The notes under the pieces were generated by a model, which had not been told where the DNA came from, did not search any database, and worked only from the letters and a program-made list of their open reading frames with translations. Made by a program: the position numbers and the translations under genes. From Candidatus Gastranaerophilales bacterium (GTDB lineage Bacteria; Cyanobacteriota; Vampirovibrionia; Gastranaerophilales; Gastranaerophilaceae), in the NCBI GenBank assembly GCA_944324255.1, contig CALUVM010000006.1:1-64000 (forward strand): a stretch of 64,000 nt of DNA, in the 5' to 3' direction. Positions 17,604 through 27,489 of the stretch are shown here, piece by piece (within the stretch, counting starts at the first letter, position 1; every line of letters begins with the position of its first letter).

Positions 17604-18450
17604 TAATATTGAAGATGTAAGAAAAAATGTAAAAGAATGGAAAAAAGAAGGACTAACAGTAGGACTTGTTCCGACAATGGGGGCGCTGCATGCAGGGCAT
17701 TTAAGTCTTATCAAGAAAGCTAAAGAAACCTGCGACAGAGTGGTTGTTTCAGTGTTTGTAAATCCAATTCAGTTTGGACCTGCTGAAGACTATGACAAAT
17801 ATCCGAGAACACTTGATGCGGATGAAAAGTTATGTAATTCTGAAGGTGTTGATATAGTTTTTGCTCCGACGCCTGCCGAAATGTACGGCGGAGGGCGTCT
17901 TTCCAACGATACTCTTACTTATGTTTGTCCGCCGTTTTTTTATGTAAACAAGCTTTGTGGTAAAACAAGAGTCGGACATTTTGACGGAGTTTGTACGGTT
18001 GTCTTAAAGCTTTTTAACATTGTACAGCCTGATTATGCGTTTTTCGGACAAAAAGATGCGCAGCAGGTAGTTATAGTGAAAAAAATGGTTAAAGATTTAA
18101 ATGTTCCTGTTCAAATTATTCAATGTCCGATAGTCAGAGAAGAATCCGGACTGGCTTTAAGTTCAAGAAACAAGTATCTTTCTGAAGAAGGGAAAAAAGA
18201 TGCACTTGTACTAAGCAGGATTCTTAATAATATAAAATCTTGTTACCTGAAAGGTATAACAGATGTTTCCGCTCTCAAAGAAACCGCATATTCATTTTTA
18301 ACTGATAAGCATGATTTGGAATATCTGGAAATATTAGATAAAAACACTCTGGAAGAAAAAGATAAAGCAGATGATGATACAATTGTCTTAATTGCCTGCA
18401 GAGTTGAAGGTGTAAGATTGATAGATAATGTTTATCTTGGAGGGAAATAG
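17593..18450 (+). CDS. panC: pantothenate synthetase PanC
   Basis: ATP-dependent ligation of pantoate and beta-alanine. The 285-residue protein has the nucleotide-binding PTMGALHAGHLSLI near residue 30, the VSVFVNPIQFGP segment, FFGQKDAQQ, and the KMSKS-like region SSRNKYLS. It overlaps panB, so the pair is translationally coupled; panD is not in the window. Confidence 0.96.
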   Translation: MPVNNIEDVRKNVKEWKKEGLTVGLVPTMGALHAGHLSLIKKAKETCDRVVVSVFVNPIQFGPAEDYDKYPRTLDADEKLCNSEGVDIVFAPTPAEMYGGGRLSNDTLTYVCPPFFYVNKLCGKTRVGHFDGVCTVVLKLFNIVQPDYAFFGQKDAQQVVIVKKMVKDLNVPVQIIQCPIVREESGLALSSRNKYLSEEGKKDALVLSRILNNIKSCYLKGITDVSALKETAYSFLTDKHDLEYLEILDKNTLEEKDKADDDTIVLIACRVEGVRLIDNVYLGGK

Positions 18451-19317
18451 ATGCACAAAGGAATTCTGAAATTCTTCGGTTTTTTCCGCAGTACTTTGCA
18501 ATTTCTTAAAATAGTAATTGTATTTTTTATTCTTTTACATCTTTTATACTGGATACAAAATCTTACCGGAGATGAGATAGGATTTTTGAAACCTTTTATT
18601 CCGGTATTATCTTCATTTGTCTTTTTGGGAGAGATGGTTTCTAAAGATTCGCTGAAATTATATGATGCGGTATTTGAATTTAAATATGCAATTGCATTAT
18701 TTTTCTATCTTGTGCTTTATCTTATTGTACATCTTATATTTCGTGCTTCCGAGACAACCGAAGAAGTTTATGAAAGCGGTTATAGAAAAGTAAAAGAAGC
18801 TGAAGAAAATGCTTTTAATAAACAGCTTGTAAAAAATGAATCAGAAGAGCAAAAACTTTTGAAACGTTATAATATATATGTTTCTACATCAGTAAAGCCG
18901 AAGTTTTCGCATAGAGAATTAAATGTTGATTTAGATGAACAAAATAAAATAATGAACAAATTCTTAATGGAAAAAACCGGAATTACTCCTACAAAATACG
19001 AAGGCGGGTTTTTATATTCATTTAGTAATTTTTCAACAGTTGATTCTGTCTTACCGTTTTTCTTTAAGCTGTTAAAATCAAGCGCACCTCTGGATTATAT
19101 TATTTGTATTCAGATTCTCGGGAAAAATCTGGTTAAAGAAGAAAAAGAGATGAAGGAACTAATTTCACTCAAGTTTGTAAATAAGATTAGTGCTTGTTCT
19201 GATACGGTATACAGATATAGATTTAACGCATCTCACAGATATGAAACTTCTCAGCTCGGGCTTTTCCAGAAAGACGGCGAGACTTTTGAGATTCATGAAT
19301 TTAGAGAAATGGAATGA
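18451..19317 (+). CDS. unrecognised membrane protein
   Basis: A 288-residue protein that starts directly after the panC stop, using GGAGG in the panC end as ribosome site. Three or four hydrophobic segments lie in the first 105 residues (for example LKIVIVFFILLHLLYW and AIALFFYLVLYLIVHLIF), then a charged linker and a soluble C-terminal domain of about 160 residues. I recognise no family. Its place between panC and dapA suggests co-transcription rather than a shared pathway. Confidence 0.8.
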   Translation: MHKGILKFFGFFRSTLQFLKIVIVFFILLHLLYWIQNLTGDEIGFLKPFIPVLSSFVFLGEMVSKDSLKLYDAVFEFKYAIALFFYLVLYLIVHLIFRASETTEEVYESGYRKVKEAEENAFNKQLVKNESEEQKLLKRYNIYVSTSVKPKFSHRELNVDLDEQNKIMNKFLMEKTGITPTKYEGGFLYSFSNFSTVDSVLPFFFKLLKSSAPLDYIICIQILGKNLVKEEKEMKELISLKFVNKISACSDTVYRYRFNASHRYETSQLGLFQKDGETFEIHEFREME

Positions 19318-19365
19318 GTATTATTTTTGAGGTAAAATTAGTAGAGGTTATAAGGAGTAATAAAT

Positions 19366-20244
19366 ATGAGATATGATGCAGGCGAAGTTATAACAGCTAT
19401 GGTCACACCATTTAATGAAAAACGGGAGGTTGACTATGAAAAAGTTGAAATTCTTGCCCACCAGCTTGTAAACACCGGTTCCGATGCGGTTATTGTAGCA
19501 GGTACAACCGGCGAATCTCCGACATTAACCTTTGATGAGGAAATTGAAATCCTGAGCAGCGTAAAACGTGCTGTTAATAATCAAGGTAAAGTTATTATGG
19601 GCGCAGGATCAAATTGCACTCAAACTGCGGTAATGATGTCAAAAAGAGCTGAAAAAGAAGGAGCGGATGCTATACTTTCTGTAGTTCCTTATTATAACAA
19701 ACCTTCTCAGAGCGGTTTGATTGAGCATTTTTCCGAGATTGCAAAATCTGTAAGTCTGCCAATTATATTGTACAACATCCCGTCAAGAACAGGTATAAAT
19801 ATGAGTGCGGAAACTGTTAAAACTCTTGCCAGAAATTTCCCGAACATAGTGGCTTTAAAACAGAGTTCACCGGATATGGATATGATAAGTGAACTCAGAA
19901 GTTCTGTTCCGCAGGATTTTACTATTTACTCGGGTGATGACAGCTTAACACTTCCTATGCTTGCTCTCGGGGCTCACGGGGTAATTTCCGTTGCTTCTCA
20001 TATTTTTGGTAAAGAAATCAAGTCTATGATTAGAAACTTTAAAACCGGTGATGTTATGACTGCAAAAAATATGCACCTTAAACTTTATCCGATTTTTAAG
20101 AAATTATTTATGGCGCCGAATCCGGTTCCTGTAAAAGCAGCTCTGGCATATAAAGAGATTATAGACGATTATGTAAGACGTCCTCTTGTCGAGTTGACTA
20201 AGGCTGAGAAAGCGGAATTAATCTTTACGTTAGATTCTATCTAG
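19366..20244 (+). CDS. dapA: 4-hydroxy-tetrahydrodipicolinate synthase DapA
   Basis: Condenses pyruvate and aspartate semialdehyde, the entry to lysine and meso-diaminopimelate. The 292-residue TIM-barrel has AGTTGESPTL, SVVPYYNKP, ILYNIPSRTG and the Schiff-base lysine in VALKQSS. AAGGAG lies 8 nt before the ATG. It is separated from secD by 70 nt. Confidence 0.96.
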   Translation: MRYDAGEVITAMVTPFNEKREVDYEKVEILAHQLVNTGSDAVIVAGTTGESPTLTFDEEIEILSSVKRAVNNQGKVIMGAGSNCTQTAVMMSKRAEKEGADAILSVVPYYNKPSQSGLIEHFSEIAKSVSLPIILYNIPSRTGINMSAETVKTLARNFPNIVALKQSSPDMDMISELRSSVPQDFTIYSGDDSLTLPMLALGAHGVISVASHIFGKEIKSMIRNFKTGDVMTAKNMHLKLYPIFKKLFMAPNPVPVKAALAYKEIIDDYVRRPLVELTKAEKAELIFTLDSI

Positions 20245-20314
20245 CTAACGTGGTAAGATTAGTTTGTCGTTTTTTTGATAAAATATTCATATATTAGTAA
20301 GGGGTATATATAAA

Positions 20315-21616
20315 ATGAAAAACAAACTTATACTGTTTTGGGTAATTATAGCATTGACTATAGGTGCTATAACGGCTATTGCTGTTAAACCTACCAAACT
20401 TGGATTAGACCTTGTAGGGGGTTCAAGACTTGTACTTGAAGCTAACCCTACAAATGCTCAGGTAACACCTGATATGATGTCAAGCCTTCAGTTTGCTATT
20501 GAAAACCGTGTAAATAAACTCGGTGTTTCAGAAACTGTTGTACAAAGATCCGGAGATAAAAGACTGGTTGTAGAAATTCCGGATGTTTCAGATTTAGAGC
20601 AGGCAAAGAAATTTATCGGAGAAACTGCAGAACTTGATTTCAGACGCCCTGTTATAAAAAACGGAGTTGAAAATTGGGAGCCTACGGGTTTAACCGGTAA
20701 AGACCTTTCAAAAGCTAATCTGAGTACAAATTCTCAAAACGGTCAATGGGTTGTTGATTTAGAATTTAACGGAGCCGGAACAAAGAAATTTGCAGACTTG
20801 ACCAAACAAATGGTAGGTCAGCAGATGGCAATATTCTTTAACGGCGAGCTTCAATCCGCTCCTGTAATACGTGAACCTATTACAGGCGGCAGAGCACAGA
20901 TTTCCGGCGGGGATAGCGGTTTTGCATATGCAGAAGCAAAAGAAATGGTTGACCTTTTAAATGCCGGTGCGCTTCCTGTTCCAGCCAAAATTGTTGAAGA
21001 AAATACAGTAGGTCCTACTCTCGGGGCTGACAGTATTGCAAAATCAAAAATAGCAGGTGCTATCGGTTTAGGTTTTGTAATGTTGTTTATGGCTTTATAT
21101 TACAGAGCACCGGGGCTTATTGCAGATATGGCGCTTTTAATTTACGGTGTGCTTTTATTTGCTCTGTTTAAGCTTATTCCTGTAACTCTTACTCTTGCAG
21201 GTATTGCGGGTTTCATTTTAAGTATCGGTATGGCAGTTGATGCTAATATTTTGATTTTTGAAAGAACAAAAGAAGAATTAAAAGCCGGAAGAACATTGTT
21301 TACTGCTATTAATTCCGGTTTTGACAGAGCTTTTACAAGTATTTTTGACTCGAATATGACAACAATTATCACCTGTATAATTCTTTACTGTTTAGGTACA
21401 AGTATTGTTAAAGGATTTGCTCTTACTCTGGCAATCGGTGTTATGGTTTCTATGTTTAGTGCAATTACTATTACTAAAAACTTTATGCACCTGATATTCG
21501 GAACAGGTAATCTTAAACATCCTGAATGGTTCGGTATCAAGAAAAGTGAAATCGGAGAAGGCTTCCAGGCTGTTGAAACAAGTCGTGAGAAAGCCAAGTT
21601 CGGGATTTTGGATTAA
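20315..21616 (+). CDS. secD: protein translocase subunit SecD
   Basis: Inner-membrane RND-like protein that uses the proton gradient to complete export through SecYEG. The 433 residues include a first membrane segment, KLGLDLVGGSRLVLE, a periplasmic P1 region and five C-terminal membrane helices (AGIAGFILSIGMAVDANILIFER is the D4-like motif). AAGGGG precedes the ATG. It is followed 20 nt later by secF. Confidence 0.96.
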   Translation: MKNKLILFWVIIALTIGAITAIAVKPTKLGLDLVGGSRLVLEANPTNAQVTPDMMSSLQFAIENRVNKLGVSETVVQRSGDKRLVVEIPDVSDLEQAKKFIGETAELDFRRPVIKNGVENWEPTGLTGKDLSKANLSTNSQNGQWVVDLEFNGAGTKKFADLTKQMVGQQMAIFFNGELQSAPVIREPITGGRAQISGGDSGFAYAEAKEMVDLLNAGALPVPAKIVEENTVGPTLGADSIAKSKIAGAIGLGFVMLFMALYYRAPGLIADMALLIYGVLLFALFKLIPVTLTLAGIAGFILSIGMAVDANILIFERTKEELKAGRTLFTAINSGFDRAFTSIFDSNMTTIITCIILYCLGTSIVKGFALTLAIGVMVSMFSAITITKNFMHLIFGTGNLKHPEWFGIKKSEIGEGFQAVETSREKAKFGILD

Positions 21617-21636
21617 TTATCGGAAAGTAGGTAAAT

Positions 21637-22599
21637 ATGAAAATAAAATTAGATATTGTAAAATACAGATTCTTATGCCTGGGAATATCAGCTATTTTTT
21701 TATTGCCCGGTATTATATCAATGATTTATTCATCAGTTGTTTATCCGACTCATACGCCGTTAAAAGTCGGTATAGATTACACAGGCGGTACAACATTGCA
21801 GTACGGTGTTAAAGAGGATGTTACAAATGATAAGTTATCTGCAGTAAGACAGGATCTTGTGAAAAATGGTATTGAAAATCCTTATTTGCAGATAATCAAT
21901 GTTAATTCAAAGCAGTCTACAGATTTAAAAGCGATTCTTTCTGTAAGAACAAAATTTATTGATGAAGGTTCAAAAGATGTTGATAAAATTACAGGAATTG
22001 TAAATCAAGTATTCCAGGCACCATCATTGGTTCAAGTATCATCAGTCGGACCTACACTCGGAAGCGAATTATTTAAAAATTCTATGATTGCTTTATCTTT
22101 AGCACTTGTAGGTATTATTGCTTATTTAACATTCAGATTTCAGTTTGACTATGCTCTTGCAGCAATTCTGGGATTGGTTCATGATACCATATTTGTAATG
22201 GGTGTATTTTCGCTTTTGGGACTGTTCTATGATGTTCAGATTGATGCACTTTTTGTAACCGCCCTGTTAACAGTAATCGGGTTTTCTGTTCACGATACAA
22301 TCGTTGTATTTGACCGTGTAAGAGAGAATTTAAAATATTACTCCAAGAAAATGTCTTTCGGTGAGATTATGAACGCAAGTATTAATCAGACTCTTGCAAG
22401 AAGTATAAATACTTCTTTAACAACTTTGATTACACTGCTTGCACTTTATTTCTTCGGCGGAGTTACAACAAAAGATTTTGTACTTGCTATGATTTTAGGT
22501 ATTGCGGTAGGTACTTATTCAAGTATATTCTTCTGCTCAACTCTTGTTGAAATCTGGGAAGACAAAAAGAAAAATGCTAAGTCTGCTGCAGCAGCTTAG
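21637..22599 (+). CDS. secF: protein translocase subunit SecF
   Basis: Partner of SecD. The 320 residues show the N-terminal membrane segment, VGIDYTGGTTLQY, VSSVGPTLGSELFKNS and the conserved helix IGFSVHDTIVVFDRVREN. A strong terminator follows, closing the secDF unit. Confidence 0.96.
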   Translation: MKIKLDIVKYRFLCLGISAIFLLPGIISMIYSSVVYPTHTPLKVGIDYTGGTTLQYGVKEDVTNDKLSAVRQDLVKNGIENPYLQIINVNSKQSTDLKAILSVRTKFIDEGSKDVDKITGIVNQVFQAPSLVQVSSVGPTLGSELFKNSMIALSLALVGIIAYLTFRFQFDYALAAILGLVHDTIFVMGVFSLLGLFYDVQIDALFVTALLTVIGFSVHDTIVVFDRVRENLKYYSKKMSFGEIMNASINQTLARSINTSLTTLITLLALYFFGGVTTKDFVLAMILGIAVGTYSSIFFCSTLVEIWEDKKKNAKSAAAA

Positions 22600-22616
22600 T
22601 AAAAATGGTTTTGAGG

Positions 22617-22650
22617 AGGGGCGGCTGATTTTTAAATCAGCCGCCCCTAT
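22617..22650 (+). terminator. terminator after secF
   Basis: GGGGCGGCTGATTT pairs with AAATCAGCCGCCCC, followed by TATTTTTG. Confidence 0.92.
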
Positions 22651-22679
22651 TTTTGTTATATGCGTAAACAAGGAGCAGG

Positions 22680-22712
22680 GGGGCAATTCCTTATTCACTT
22701 AGTCACCACCGG
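22680..22712 (-). repeat. dispersed octamer repeat, copy 6 (short)
   Basis: A short minus-strand copy (ttattcac, ttagtcac) lies between the secF terminator and the UPF0173 gene. Confidence 0.55.
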
Positions 22713-23375
22713 TTAGTTCCCTATCTCCTGGTTGATTTTCAAAATTACAGGGATTTTCCCTTTCTCTCTTATTTGACGTTCAAATTCAGAAATATCAACA
22801 CTTATAACATCAAAAGTATTATAATGCATCGGGACAACAGCAGTAACTCCAAGCCATTCGGAAGCTTTAACAGCTTGTTCTATGTCCATCGTATAAAACC
22901 CGCCAATCGGGAGTAACGCCATATCCGGCTCGAAAACTTCGCCAATGGTTTTCATCTCGCTATTTAAACAGGTATCCCCGGCATGGTAAATAGTCTGTCC
23001 TTCTATATCAAAAACATATCCGCACGGGCAGCCGGCATAAGAACCGTCCGGAAGAGAGCTTGAATGAAACGCCGGTACAGCAGCTACCCTTCCCCAGCTA
23101 TAATTAACCCATCCGCCAAGTCCGATGCCGTTTGTTCTTATACCCTGTTTTGCACAATAATTTGCAAGTTCAAAAATAGCAGTAACCGGCGCACTCGTCG
23201 CTTTAGAGATTTCTATTGCACTGCCCAGATGGTCACCGTGAGCGTGAGTTACAAAAATATCATAAATTCCTTCCGGTTTATATTCCGGATTAGCAGCCAG
23301 AAACGGGTCAATTAAAATCTTTTTTCCTTTTGTATTAATCTCAAAACAACTATGACCGAGATACTTAATTTTCAT
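22713..23375 (-). CDS. UPF0173 metallo-beta-lactamase-fold hydrolase
   Basis: A 220-residue zinc hydrolase of the YtkL/UPF0173 type. Motifs are LGHSCFEI at the start, IDPFL, THAHGDHLG (two-metal site), HAGDTC, and PMHYNTFD near the C-terminus. The substrate is unknown for the family. GAGGAG precedes the ATG. It lies 11 nt after the HxlR gene on the same strand, so it may belong to that regulator's operon. Confidence 0.9.
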   Translation of the reverse strand: MKIKYLGHSCFEINTKGKKILIDPFLAANPEYKPEGIYDIFVTHAHGDHLGSAIEISKATSAPVTAIFELANYCAKQGIRTNGIGLGGWVNYSWGRVAAVPAFHSSSLPDGSYAGCPCGYVFDIEGQTIYHAGDTCLNSEMKTIGEVFEPDMALLPIGGFYTMDIEQAVKASEWLGVTAVVPMHYNTFDVISVDISEFERQIREKGKIPVILKINQEIGN

Positions 23376-23386
23376 AACAATCTCCT

Positions 23387-23725
23387 CTATTTCATTCTTT
23401 CCATTAGTTTACGCAGTTTTTTATAGTCTTTGCCCCATTTTTGCATAGCATCTATTACAGGTCTTAGGGTGTAACCTATATCAGTTAAATAATATTCCAC
23501 TTTTGGCGGAAGTATATCATATTCTTCACGGATGATTAATCCGTCTTCTTCCATCTCTTTCAAACAGGCTGTTAAAACTTTAGCTGTACAGCCCAGACTT
23601 TTTTTCAACTCAACAAAACGTTTTTCTTCCTTGAGAAGCTCTTTTACTATTAAGATTTTCCATTTCCCGCCGATAAGCTGTAAAACAACACTTACAGGAT
23701 TAACGGCTAAATCTTTATACTCCAT
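23387..23725 (-). CDS. HxlR-family winged-helix regulator
   Basis: A 112-residue regulator with the family's N-terminal LQLIGGKWKILIVKELL, FVELKKSLG, LTACLKEMEEDGLI and PKVEYYLTDIGYTL. The N-terminal cysteine that many HxlR members use to sense electrophiles or oxidants, just before the P of the CP motif, is Asn here (VNPVSVVLQ). Cysteines remain at about residues 46 and 54. AAGGA precedes the start. Confidence 0.9.
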   Translation of the reverse strand: MEYKDLAVNPVSVVLQLIGGKWKILIVKELLKEEKRFVELKKSLGCTAKVLTACLKEMEEDGLIIREEYDILPPKVEYYLTDIGYTLRPVIDAMQKWGKDYKKLRKLMERMK

Positions 23726-23745
23726 TTTGTTCCTTAAAAGCTGTA

Positions 23746-24069
23746 CTACTTATCTTCTTTGTTCTTCTCCGCAGAAGCCCAGAGTTCACTTAGTTTTTCT
23801 TTTATGCCAATTCTTCCGAACCATTTGTTAACAAACCGTTCTTCATATCCCAATCCGCCATTCATTTTGGTAAAATCTTTCAGCGAAAAAACAGCTTCAG
23901 ATATAGAAATTCTGATTATAATATGAGGCTCAACAAACCTTGCAGGGTCCATCCAGAGCTTGATATTATTATACTTTGCCACATTAATACTTTTGATATT
24001 GTGCGCATCTGACTGTTCCTGAACTATAAAGCTTTTCAAACTGTCTTCTATATCTTTAAAAGTTGCCAT
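23746..24069 (-). CDS. unrecognised small protein
   Basis: A 107-residue soluble protein in the same direction as hxlR and 20 nt before it. AGGAT lies upstream of the ATG. It has no signal peptide and no motif I know; a central IIIRISISEAVFSLKDF suggests a beta-alpha fold. Position suggests co-transcription with the regulator or with the UPF0210 gene upstream. Confidence 0.75.
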   Translation of the reverse strand: MATFKDIEDSLKSFIVQEQSDAHNIKSINVAKYNNIKLWMDPARFVEPHIIIRISISEAVFSLKDFTKMNGGLGYEERFVNKWFGRIGIKEKLSELWASAEKNKEDK

Positions 24070-24094
24070 CTTAACTATCCTTTTGTCCTTAATT

Positions 24095-25462
24095 CTAATT
24101 ATTTAAACTATGTATCGGAGCCGGAATATGTCCGCCTCTGTTAACAAAATCCGCCGAAGAAAGTTCATTCACTTTCATAATAGGTGCTTCTCCCAGAAGC
24201 CCGCCGAAAACTACCGTATCTCCGACATCTTTTCCCGGAGCCGGAATAAGTCTTACTGCCGTTGTTTTCTTATTAATCATTCCGATTGCCATCTCATCCG
24301 CTATCATGCCGGCAATAGTTGTTATTGGAGTATTTCCCGGAATAGCTATCATATCAAGTCCGACTGAACATACACAGGTCATAGCTTCCAGTTTATCAAA
24401 AGTTAAATGTCCTTTAGATGCAGCTTCAATCATTCCGGCATCTTCAGAAACCGGAATAAATGCACCCGATAAACCGCCGACATAAGAACTTGCCATAATA
24501 CCGCCTTTTTTAACCGCATCATTAAGCATTGCAAGTGCAGCTGTAGTCCCGTGAGCACCGGCATGTTCAAGTCCCATTGCCTGAAAAATCTGAGCAACAC
24601 TATCTCCAATAGCAGGGGTTGGTGCCAAAGATAAATCAATTACGCCAAATGGAATGTTTAACCTGTCTGCCAGTTTTCTTCCTACAAGTTCTCCGGTTGT
24701 AGTAATCTTATATGCTGTTTGTTTAATTTTATTCGCTAAAAGCCCCATATCAGCATCTTTATGCAAATCAGCAATAGCCGCTCTTACAACCCCTGGTCCT
24801 GAAACCCCGATATTAAGTGCGCATTCAGGTTCGCCGTATCCGCAATATGCTCCTGCCATAAAAGGATTGTCACTTACGGAATTACAAAAAACGACTAATT
24901 TAGCTGCTCCCAGACCATCTTTATCTGCTGTTAATTCCGCAGATTTTTTAATAATCTCTGCCATTTTTAATACTGCATCCATATTTATTCCGGCTTTGGA
25001 GCTTGCAACATTTACTGATGCGCAGAGTCTTTCTGTAGAAGCAAGGGCTTCCGGAATAGATTCTATCAACCCTAAATCTCCTTGGGTGCATCCTTTTTCT
25101 ACAAGAGCCGAAAACCCTCCTATAAAATCTATCCCGAGTTCACGGGCAGAATCATCAAGGGTTTTGGCAATTTTTACATAATCCTTATGAGCACAGGATT
25201 CTCCTATTATAGAAATAGGGGTTACAGCAATTCTTTTATTAACAATCGGAATAGAATAATCATTCTCTATATCATCCGCATATTTTACAAGATTTTTACC
25301 GTATTTATATAATTTTTTCCGGATATTATCACAAACAGTATTTACGTTTTCTGAAATACAATCTCTCAAGCTTAAAGTTAAAGTTACAGTCCTTATATCA
25401 AAGTTGTGTAACTTTATCATATTAATTGTTTCTAAAATCAAGTTTTCATCAAATATAGTCAT
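24095..25462 (-). CDS. UPF0210 (DUF711) family protein
   Basis: A 455-residue protein of the PFL/UPF0210 family: an N-terminal [12 protein letters not shown] segment, [49 protein letters not shown] and a Gly-rich C-terminal half. The family is often paired with a small ACT-domain protein (UPF0237); none is found next to this copy, and the small gene downstream does not look like one. Biochemical role unknown. A TATACT -10-like hexamer sits only 9 nt before the ATG and there is no ribosome site, so the transcript may be nearly leaderless. Confidence 0.88.
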   Translation of the reverse strand: MTIFDENLILETINMIKLHNFDIRTVTLTLSLRDCISENVNTVCDNIRKKLYKYGKNLVKYADDIENDYSIPIVNKRIAVTPISIIGESCAHKDYVKIAKTLDDSARELGIDFIGGFSALVEKGCTQGDLGLIESIPEALASTERLCASVNVASSKAGINMDAVLKMAEIIKKSAELTADKDGLGAAKLVVFCNSVSDNPFMAGAYCGYGEPECALNIGVSGPGVVRAAIADLHKDADMGLLANKIKQTAYKITTTGELVGRKLADRLNIPFGVIDLSLAPTPAIGDSVAQIFQAMGLEHAGAHGTTAALAMLNDAVKKGGIMASSYVGGLSGAFIPVSEDAGMIEAASKGHLTFDKLEAMTCVCSVGLDMIAIPGNTPITTIAGMIADEMAIGMINKKTTAVRLIPAPGKDVGDTVVFGGLLGEAPIMKVNELSSADFVNRGGHIPAPIHSLNN

Positions 25463-25529
25463 ACTTAACTAAGTATAACATAATTCTTATTTTGTGTATA
25501 ATAGTAAATACTAAACGGAGGATTGTTCT

Positions 25530-26543
25530 ATGCTCGTCGTAATGAATAGCTCGGCAACAGAAAAAGATATTAACAGAGTAATTCTATTTGTAGAATCTAA
25601 AGGTTTTGAACCGCGTCTTTGCCGTGGCGAGGAAAAATGTGTTATTGCTGCTGTCGGGAATAAACAAATAGATAAACGAGATATAGAACTTTTGCCCGGA
25701 GTACATGAAGTTTTAAGAATTTCCACCAGCTATAAACTTACTGCAAGAGCCTTTCAGCACGAGGATACAATTGTAGAAGTTAACGGGGTAAAATTCGGTG
25801 ATAAATATACCGGTCTTATTGCAGGGCCTTGTGCTGTAGAAAGTTATGACCAGCTTGATGAAACGGCTCAAGAATTAATGGAATCAAATGTAAAAATTCT
25901 AAGAGGCGGGGCTTTCAAACCAAGAACCAGCCCTTATGCCTTTCAAGGACTCGGAGAAGAAGGTTTAAAAATCCTAAGAAGCGTTGCTGATAATCATTCT
26001 ATGGCTGTAACATCTGAAATTATGGACGTTTCACAACTCGAGATGTTTATGAAATATGTCGACATTCTTCAAATCGGCGCAAGAAATATGCAGAATTTCA
26101 ATCTTTTAAAAGAGGTGGGGAAAATACATAAGCCTGTTATCTTAAAAAGAGGACTTTCTGCAACTTTTGAAGAATGGTTAATGTCCGCAGAATACATTAT
26201 GGCAGGCGGTAACGGACAGGTTATTCTCTGTGAAAGGGGAATAAGAACTTTTGAAAGTTATACAAGAAATACCCTTGATTTATCCGCAATTCCCGTTATT
26301 AAAAAATTAAGCCATCTTCCAATTATTGTAGACCCTTCTCACGGAACAGGATTAAGAGATAAGGTAGAACCTATGTCCCGTGCAGCTATTGCAGCAGGGT
26401 GCGATGGGTTAATTATTGAAGTACATTATAATCCTGAATGTGCTATGTGTGACGGAGCTCAATCGCTTTACCCTTGGCAGTACGATTTGCTTTATAAACA
26501 GATTAAGCAAATCGCACCGATTGTGGGTAAAGAAATAGTTTAG
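25530..26543 (+). CDS. aroF: 3-deoxy-7-phosphoheptulonate synthase (AroF type)
   Basis: First step of the shikimate pathway, joining PEP and erythrose 4-phosphate. The 337 residues form the type I-beta enzyme: an N-terminal ferredoxin-like regulatory domain (1-75) and a TIM barrel with GPCAVES, RGGAFKPRTSPYAFQG, ILKRGLSATFEEWL, DPSHGTG and the metal ligands near EVHYNPE. CGGAGG precedes the ATG. An extended -10 (TGTGTATAAT, ending at 25503) lies 27 nt upstream. The stop is 2 nt from that of the convergent next gene. Confidence 0.95.
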   Translation: MLVVMNSSATEKDINRVILFVESKGFEPRLCRGEEKCVIAAVGNKQIDKRDIELLPGVHEVLRISTSYKLTARAFQHEDTIVEVNGVKFGDKYTGLIAGPCAVESYDQLDETAQELMESNVKILRGGAFKPRTSPYAFQGLGEEGLKILRSVADNHSMAVTSEIMDVSQLEMFMKYVDILQIGARNMQNFNLLKEVGKIHKPVILKRGLSATFEEWLMSAEYIMAGGNGQVILCERGIRTFESYTRNTLDLSAIPVIKKLSHLPIIVDPSHGTGLRDKVEPMSRAAIAAGCDGLIIEVHYNPECAMCDGAQSLYPWQYDLLYKQIKQIAPIVGKEIV

Positions 26544-26545
26544 AA

Positions 26546-27472
26546 CTATTTTCTTATAAGGCTTCTTACATGTTCAAGCACTTTAGTCTTAGTACTTGGA
26601 GATAAACCTGTATTAAGGTTTACATTTAAAGATGAGAAGATATCTTTAAGCCAGCGGGTAGAAGCAGGAAGAGCAATAAGTTTATTATATTCGCTGACCG
26701 GTTTCCCTGAAAGAACCATTTCATCAAGATATTTTATTAAAGGTTCATCTGCATTGTTTATACTGCGATTACTAATATCTATATAATTCTTATCCTTTTT
26801 AGCCTGTTCAATAAGAGAAAGTTCTTTTTTGATTTGAGTAATTTCCTTTTCCGTTTGCGGAATAGTTTCACTCACATTAATATATCTCATAGCATTCTTA
26901 TAAAGTTCTTTTGCTCTTTCATATAAAAGTTTGGTTTTATTTACCATATTAGAAACATTTTCAGTTTTTACACCGCCAAAAATGCCTCTATCGTTATTAT
27001 ATCTGGAAAGCGCATCTTTAAACTCATTTTCATAAGCAATCATTACAGGAGTAAAATCTACAGGACTTTTTAATTCGTGAGTCAGCATACTGCGTTTATC
27101 TTTATTAAATTTTTCCATTTTTTTCAGATAAACATTCAGAGATTCTTCCCTGTTCATTGGCATACCCACATCAATTCTGGAACGCATCTTACCATTGTTT
27201 CTCTCCGGAGGACATTTGTAATATGAAGTTGTTCCAAAAATATCTTGAGAAACTTCCACATTATTAGAATTAATAAAGAAGTTTTCTTCATTATTAGGCA
27301 GTTTTGGAGCTTGATAATTTATCTTTTTTTTATTCTGCATAACAGGCTTGCCGTCTTCAAGCTCCCAGCTGTACGGACGATATTCCATCTTCCAGTTTCC
27401 GCCGTTTTCTTTTGAGCGGTCTATAAAAAGACCTTTGAATGTTCGTTGATTATTTATAGCATTAATTCTCAT
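26546..27472 (-). CDS. unrecognised protein with F-K-G N-terminal signature
   Basis: A 308-residue hydrophilic protein starting MRINAINNQRTFKGLF, the clearest form of the N-terminal signature shared across this window. The rest is lysine- and asparagine-rich with predicted helices at about 130-240 (for example KKELSLIEQAKKDKNY); no enzyme motif, signal peptide or membrane segment is visible. AGGAG lies 7 nt before the ATG. It follows the next gene by 17 nt on the same strand, and both carry the signature. Confidence 0.75.
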   Translation of the reverse strand: MRINAINNQRTFKGLFIDRSKENGGNWKMEYRPYSWELEDGKPVMQNKKKINYQAPKLPNNEENFFINSNNVEVSQDIFGTTSYYKCPPERNNGKMRSRIDVGMPMNREESLNVYLKKMEKFNKDKRSMLTHELKSPVDFTPVMIAYENEFKDALSRYNNDRGIFGGVKTENVSNMVNKTKLLYERAKELYKNAMRYINVSETIPQTEKEITQIKKELSLIEQAKKDKNYIDISNRSINNADEPLIKYLDEMVLSGKPVSEYNKLIALPASTRWLKDIFSSLNVNLNTGLSPSTKTKVLEHVRSLIRK

Positions 27473-27489
27473 TTTTTATCTCCTAATAA

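Noticed and set aside
23746-24069. ACT-domain partner (UPF0237) of the UPF0210 protein
   Set aside because: The size is close, but the sequence lacks ACT-like features and I see no match to the family start.
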